Of a stretch of 64,000 nucleotides of DNA, positions 58,020-64,000 are shown one piece after another. Positions within the stretch are counted from its first letter, which is position 1; every line of letters begins with the position of its first letter. The DNA is taken from NCBI GenBank assembly GCA_035578175.1, contig JAQMRL010000001.1, positions 56,381,553 through 56,445,552 of the forward strand. Reading direction: 5' to 3'. The translations under genes were made by a program, and so were the position numbers. The notes beneath the pieces were generated by a model. It was not told the DNA's origin. It did no database searches and saw only the letters and a program-made list of their open reading frames with translations. This DNA comes from Catonia carolina (lineage: Eukaryota; Arthropoda; Insecta; Hemiptera; Achilidae).

Positions 58020-60040
58020 TGGTGGAATATTTTTTGTAGTTTTTAAAACAACAATTATCCTAATTTTTCAAGTATTGTTTACGGAAACGTAAAACTTACT
58101 GGATGGTCGTTTTTGCAGAGGACCATATAGGTTGTTAAAAACAATTACAACTTTTTTGTATCAGATGATCAAACTGGTTGGAATGGTTTAACAGAATGGT
58201 CGCTTAAGTGGTTGGTTCTTTGATCATATATTTGACTTATAATCACTTCCGTTTATTTCTTAGAGTAATTTTTACGGTATTTGAATGATATGAATAATAA
58301 TAACCGAATGGGAAGTGGCAGGTTGTTGGTATAACTCTTTCTGCGTAATATTGTTCTGAATTTTGTATTTATGAAAATAGTGAGAGTTTTTTATCAATGT
58401 ATTGTAATCATTTACTTTCTCTTGAATAGTGGCAAACAAAACGATTATTGATATGTGCGATGATAGATAATGTATAATATGAAGCGTTTCCCTTAACGGA
58501 CAAAAGGATTAAAATGGATATTAAAAAAAGAACAAGAACTGAGGTAACATCATTTATAGCAGTACTTACTCTTATTTTCACACTAATTAACACACTAAGT
58601 AATAGCTCAATTAATATACAATTATATGAAAAGATGCGCGATTAGACTTTTATACTGTAATTTTCATCCTTCTGTACGAAGATACATTATCATTTATAAG
58701 CAGTATAGCAGCTTTCTTCAGACAATAGCTCAGACAGGAAGCATTAAATTATTCTGACAACTATTTGGAAAGTATTAGTTGTTTGCCTTGTGGACCTTTA
58801 CAAGCTGTCTCACCATCTCATATTCCACGCTTGAACAAACGAAAACTTAGGTGAATGGGTTGTTTTCTATTAATGATATTCAGATGAGTTGAATAACGAG
58901 TAAAAGATGTTTTTAAGGAGATACGAATTAATTAATCCGTCTTACACGTGTGCTTCTCCTTATACTATCGGATTTTTATTTGGTTTGTACTTACGTGTAT
59001 ACCACCTACTTATAATACTTCATTCCTTATGTAGGCCTACTTGTAGGTGAAGAAAGTGATTTCTTCTTTTTATATAAAATTTCAATATAAAATTTAGTGT
59101 GTACTTTGCAGAAACATCATAAAAATATTTGTTTAAATATAACTAAAATGAAAATTGATAAAAATAAAATATCTAATTGATTCCATTATAAAAATTTCTT
59201 GTTCATGTTATTTTATTATGATTTTGTATTAACCAATATGAATATTTATTTCATCGAGCTTTTGTCTTAATATTTTTTTTAAATAAGTCGTAATTTTAAT
59301 ATTTCATCATAGATGATTTTTTCCAAAATTTGTTTTATTCTTTTACGCATGTGACCAATAATATCACGCCATCAAATCAGGTTCATCCTATAAAAATTAT
59401 GTTAAACTTCTACTGTGTTGTAAGTATGGTAGTTTCTCTCGAAACCAGATACATAATCGGCTGGCAATTTACATAAATTAGGCCTAACCCCATAATATTA
59501 ATATTTTATGTAACATTCCATATTAGCGTTACGTTCCTGACCCTAGGTTAAGAAATACTATGTTTATATTTTATTCAACATTTCCAATGCGTATCTCTTT
59601 CTTTTTTAAAAAAATCATGGTTTTATCTTTTATTTGTAAATCCAGTTTTATCACTTTTCTCATAGGTAATAAATTGACGAAATTGGTAAGATTAAATTAA
59701 CCTTTAAGTCCGGATACACCATAACTACTCATTAAAATTAAACTGATGTTCTTGTAGACCTAAGCCAATGTTTTAACGAGAAGTGTGTCGAAAGCAGACA
59801 TGGTAATTGTATGCACTTGCATCGAAGTATGAGGTCACTACGGAGGAATGATTATAGAAAATTGTGGACAAATATAAAATACTAGTGTGCGTTCCTCGTA
59901 TTAAACGACGTGTAATTTTATCTCTTACTAAAGCTAATCACTTATTATCAGTGGTTGTTTTATTGTTGTAACTGATTTTTATGTGATAAATATCCTTTCA
60001 GAATAGTTTTAAGTATGTTTAGATAATCTCTGATTCTATG
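58020..60040. other. No recognisable gene
   Basis: AT-rich, nothing supported. Confidence 0.5.
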
Positions 60041-60044
60041 TCGC

Positions 60045-60380
60045 TCCACTCAGGACCCCTTTACAGTTCTTTTTTGTGGAGTAGATTATTCGTTTTGCTG
60101 TAGCTGAGATATTAGTTTAATTTTCTTATGTTTGTGATTTACGTGGCCCCCTTATAGCTTTTATGTTTATCTCTTTTGTATCTGTGACGTTATTACGAGG
60201 TTTGTGTGAAATTTTAATTTACTTTGGTTGTGATACTAGTGTGTGAAAATCGTAGTACTATGAACAAATACTGTAAAATATATAGAAAATAAAATATGTA
60301 GCACTCTGTTCTGGGGGTTCCTCAATCTTGGAGTTACAAGCGAAGATTTCCACCCTGGTTTCTCACTTTAAAAAATCCGA
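60045..60380 (+). mobile_element. I-like LINE copy I, 3' UTR only, old
   Basis: 'aggacccctttacag', 'ctgagatattag', 'gtggcccccttatag', 'tgtgatactagt' and a badly worn terminal block ('gcactctgttct...cctggtttctcactttaaaaaa'). Confidence 0.6.
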
Positions 60381-60544
60381 CTACTTATTTTTAGGGCTTG
60401 TTAGCAGAAACTTGTCTTTACTGCAAGACCACGTGGAGTCTTTTGAGTGGAATAGCCTTTTCTTTTAAGTATTTGTGTATAAGTATAGTATAAGTTACTT
60501 TGATAGCAGTTGAGTTTTATGTGTTCTTTTATATTTTTTTGTTT

Positions 60545-60755
60545 TTGTTGTTTCTGCAGGTGCTCCTTTACAGCCCATAATTTTTTGGATTAATCTTAAA
60601 TACGTATGTATGTGTTTATTTGTTAAAACTGTTTTTTTATCTTGTGATATTAGGATAATATTTTGTTTTTAATCCTCCTTGTGCAGAACATATTCATCTC
60701 GACTTGGAGGATTAGTTAATGATAACTGCAATGCCTATAAAAAAATCTAGCAAGA
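60545..60755 (+). mobile_element. I-like LINE copy J, 3' UTR remnant
   Basis: 'tgctcctttacagccc', 'ttgtgatattagg', then 'gttaatgataactgcaatgcct' and an A-run. Very decayed. Confidence 0.45.
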
Positions 60756-60759
60756 TGTT

Positions 60760-62690
60760 TTTCAAGGAAATAACCTTGCTTTTCCCAGAATCTTACAATT
60801 TGTAAACCTTTCGATTTAACTCAGCACTGTTGACCGTTTCAGAGGGGGTCTAAAGACTTAGGGGACTTAAGGACATTCTTGTCTTAAAAATTAATGATCT
60901 ATTTTGCAGTTTACTTATTCCTACACTATTACTATGTTAACAATGTGAATTTCGCCACAATCCAAATGAAGAAAAGTTGGTTGCAGAAAACAAATCAAGA
61001 AACGCGTTTATTGTAATTAAGATGCACTGATATATCGGTACTTTGCACATCTAGTAGGGAGTACTGGCCTGAAAATACTTCAATGCATTGGAAATCAATA
61101 TTTTATAAGAATATCGGACTAACATCGGAATCAAGTAGCCTAAAGGTATCAATTTTAATTACCGGTGAAAAAAGCATTTATCTGGTTTTTCAAGATCTCA
61201 CATCTCCTCCTTATAGTTATAAGTTGATCTCCTTTAAAGAAGTTCATTACGTAGGCTAAGGGTATTTTACCGACCGGTGTTATCGCTCACTGTTTAAAAC
61301 TGATGTTCTCGTTAATATACGGCGATAAGTAGTAAATATTGTTTTATTTAGCTCCTTCCTTTACTTAATAGCATTATCCGGTTTGGGTTTTGCAAGCTAA
61401 CTTTAAACGATTTTATTAAAACAATTGTTATCTGAGTGATCTTAATCCATTTATTAACAAAAAAGCTATTGTAATTTTATGTACTCAGGAAGAAATGAAA
61501 GGAAGTAAAAAATATTATTGTTGGAATAATAGCAATTATTATTGCTATTATTAGATAAATATTTATTGTAATATAAAATACGTTCTATAATATCGAAAGA
61601 GGCGGGAGAATGATCTTCATGCAGATAGATAAGAACTTTCCCTGTTCAAAGGTCATTCGTACAACTGATTTATGAGGAAAGAAAGAATATCATTCCTTCC
61701 TGGCGGCTTGAAATTACTTACAACCTATGCTATTAATTGAACAAGCTGTTACTTATTCAAGAATTATTCCGCCATTAATTTTAACTGAATCGGGCAGAGA
61801 ATCATTACAGTTATTTACATAAATTTTAAATTAAATTTATTGAAATCATTATCAGTTTTTATTATTATTAAATTTATAAGTAAAATATTTTTGCATCGAT
61901 ATTTCTGGTTAAATAATCTTTTTTATATAGGTACACCGCTTTTATGCTTTACCTTTTATGAGCTACGGTAATGATATTTTGATGCCATATTATCGTGAGA
62001 TTGGACTAAAAAAATATATGCTAAAGACAATGATAACGTGATTCATTCTATGCTAATTGTTCAAATAAAGAAACTAGTTGGTACTAAGATAAAAGGGGCT
62101 CTTATATAATATGTTATGTACAAATTTGAAAGATTATATAAATTTGTCATTTTCTATGGTTGTGTGATTCAGTAAGATATGCTGTTTTGTTTCAATAGCC
62201 TTACCGTGATACTGTTAATTTATTTTTTGGAAACCGTCTGAACTTTAAAAATCATTAATTTGTAAAACAAATCAAGTTAATTATTATAACATTATTTTAG
62301 TTTATTTGTTCATTTTCAGATTTTAGTGTCATTACTAGAAATTAGAGAAATGATTTTTACATTAAATGGTTAATGCTAATGGAAGTCGATTTTACCTGGA
62401 ACTCTCATCAGAATTTCTTTCACCTCGTTTCTCTGACAAATGAGAAAATTGTTGGAGAGATTGTTCTAAAATACCAAAAATGCGAATAATTTATGTTATT
62501 TCTTGCTCTTTTTAAATCCGAAAAATTATTTACTATAACAAGATCAAACATTACTGTCAAATTACATAAATATAAAAAATGAGTAAAATTAACTAACTGA
62601 AATATAACAATTTTAACTACATATAACCTAAATGACTTAATTTACAAAAACATTGAAAATTAGATTTACTTTGAGTGGAAAAAGTTAATA
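60760..62690. other. No recognisable gene
   Basis: AT-rich, nothing supported. Confidence 0.5.
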
Positions 62691-62877
62691 GACCGCCTCC
62701 GTGGCGTAGTGTGTTAGCGCACTGGCCTTCACAGTAGAAAGGTCGCGGGTTTTATTCCACAACTAGGGTCTGGAAATTATTACGAGTGCAAACCTACAGT
62801 TCCATAACCTATAATAGTCGCTGATGACCGAGACATTAAATAATTAATGTTGATTCAACATTAAATAAACTAAAACA
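62691..62877 (+). mobile_element. SINE-A copy
   Basis: Head 'gaccgcctccgtggcgtagtg', worn B box (cgggttttattcc), body 'ctagggtctggaa', tail 'ttaaataaactaaaacaa'. Same layout as 28864-29045. Confidence 0.8.
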
Positions 62878-62879
62878 AT

Positions 62880-63295
62880 ATGTTTTGTAATAGTCTCATA
62901 AATTTATTATTTCTGGCCCGTTTTATATATAGTACAGTGTCCACTGTTCACACTAGTTTAGTAATCTTCTGATATTTCTTTATTATTATTTTTGGCCAGA
63001 TATATCATCCATCACGCTTTTTTTCAAACTGCACCTACTTTGAATGAAGTGTATGCGATGTTGAACTAGACAAATTAATTATTTGGGAGCTACTACACCA
63101 TTTCGTAACGTAAAATAAATGTTCCAATTGATATTTTTTTTAGTTAACAGTAAATCATAATTATTAGTTAATAGATAGTTTTCATTGCGTTAATCGTACT
63201 TTCTAAAAAAATTGTATCTGAATTATGCCATTTGGACAGTGTAAGTTGAATCAAGTTACGGATTGTAGGAATTTGTTCTATATTCTATCAGCTCT
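62880..63295. other. No recognisable gene
   Basis: AT-rich, nothing supported. Confidence 0.5.
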
Positions 63296-63380
63296 ATTTA
63301 TGTCTGGGCCCATTACACCATGACGTAGAGGAACAGACGACGATAACCAGAAGGATTTTTCGCCTTGTAAAGAAAATTGA
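63296..63380 (+). mobile_element. I-like LINE copy K, terminal block only
   Basis: 'tatgtctgggcccattacacca' then 'ggaacagacgacgataacc...ggatttttcgccttgtaaag': only the two terminal stem-loops and the tail remain, as in copy C but older. Confidence 0.65.
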
Positions 63381-64000
63381 GTAATGGAAATTAATATCGC
63401 AGGAAATTATGAAAAAAATAAATTAATAACTTATTTATAATGTTATTTTAATTAGAGCGATTTTTAAATATCTAATTATATTGAGCGTGATGGTATATGA
63501 GTCCTATAATTTACTTGATGATATAGTATTAAAGCATGTTCGTGTTTGGATTTAAATTGGGCTAGGAAGGAATACCGTTTTTTTTGTTACTTTACTAAAA
63601 TTATCAGATTGTTTTCCTTTGATGTTGTAACACCATAGGTGGCTATATTGAATTAAAATGATTTAACCATCTTTGGAGAAATGTCTTGTGAGATAGCTAA
63701 GGGAACAGAATTCCGCTTCTACGAGTGTCATCATAATTATTTGTAATAACCTGCAATTATTTATAAATTATATTCGTAAAACTTATCAGCTGTAATTTTG
63801 TTCTCTGTGCGTTTAATTTCATATGTTCTGCAGATTGTGGCATAAAACCACTACTTTTTCTAAGAATATAGAAAATTTTATTTGTGTAAATACTGAGAAA
63901 GAAATATTTTTCTACTAGCAAAAACTACATAATTTATACATTTCATTACAATTTTTTTTAATAAACTGTCTGTATAATCTTTATTACGGTCTTCACTATG
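63381..64000. other. No recognisable gene
   Basis: AT-rich, nothing supported. Confidence 0.5.

Overview
The window looks like a gene-poor, AT-rich stretch of an insect genome (probably hemipteran, by feel of the repeats only). I find no convincing single-copy host gene. Almost every recognisable coding stretch is a transposable element (TE), most of them broken, stacked inside one another and separated by A+T-rich DNA with no recognisable content.

Layout. (1) 1-11907 is a four-level nest: a 5'-truncated I-clade-like LINE copy (+ strand) is split at a TTAA by piggyBac-1 (687-11464); piggyBac-1 is split by a nearly full-length LINE of the same family (about 1587-9480, - strand) with ORF1 (gag, three zinc knuckles) and ORF2 (endonuclease, RT, RNase H); that LINE's ORF2 is split near its C-terminus by a 1924-bp TGT...ACA insertion with 4-bp target duplication (solo LTR, 2118-4041). 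(2) 13997-15181 is a decayed copy of a protein family resembling proteins annotated DUF7869 in insects, called 'family X' here. (3) 18606-22352 holds two adjacent piggyBac remnants (2 and 3), one carrying a 95-bp LINE tail copy with a 13-bp target duplication, the other two predicted introns. (4) 22942-28691 holds three family X copies. (5) 28696-37741 is piggyBac-4, inserted at TTAA inside a family X ORF; it contains a SINE and a pogo/Tigger-like element (32142-37387), which itself contains a solo LTR (33746-34924) and a mariner (35771-37126). (6) 38028-48949 has LINE 3' copies, an L2/CR1-like LINE, an RTE-like remnant, a fold-back MITE, a tRNA-derived SINE, a second mariner and another family X fragment. 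(7) 49000-64000 is mostly unassignable AT-rich DNA with ever more decayed LINE 3' ends, SINEs and one more family X remnant (54290-55000).

How it fits together. Exact target duplications and frame restoration across insertions give the order of events. The I-like LINE was active over a long time: it is both the oldest host layer and a late invader, and its 3' ends share a double stem-loop with apparent covariation. The most interesting material is family X (six copies, no recognised termini), a 59-bp identical patch shared between a family X copy and piggyBac-2, and repeated palindromes in the pogo-like element. All homology calls are from reading motifs, without database searches.
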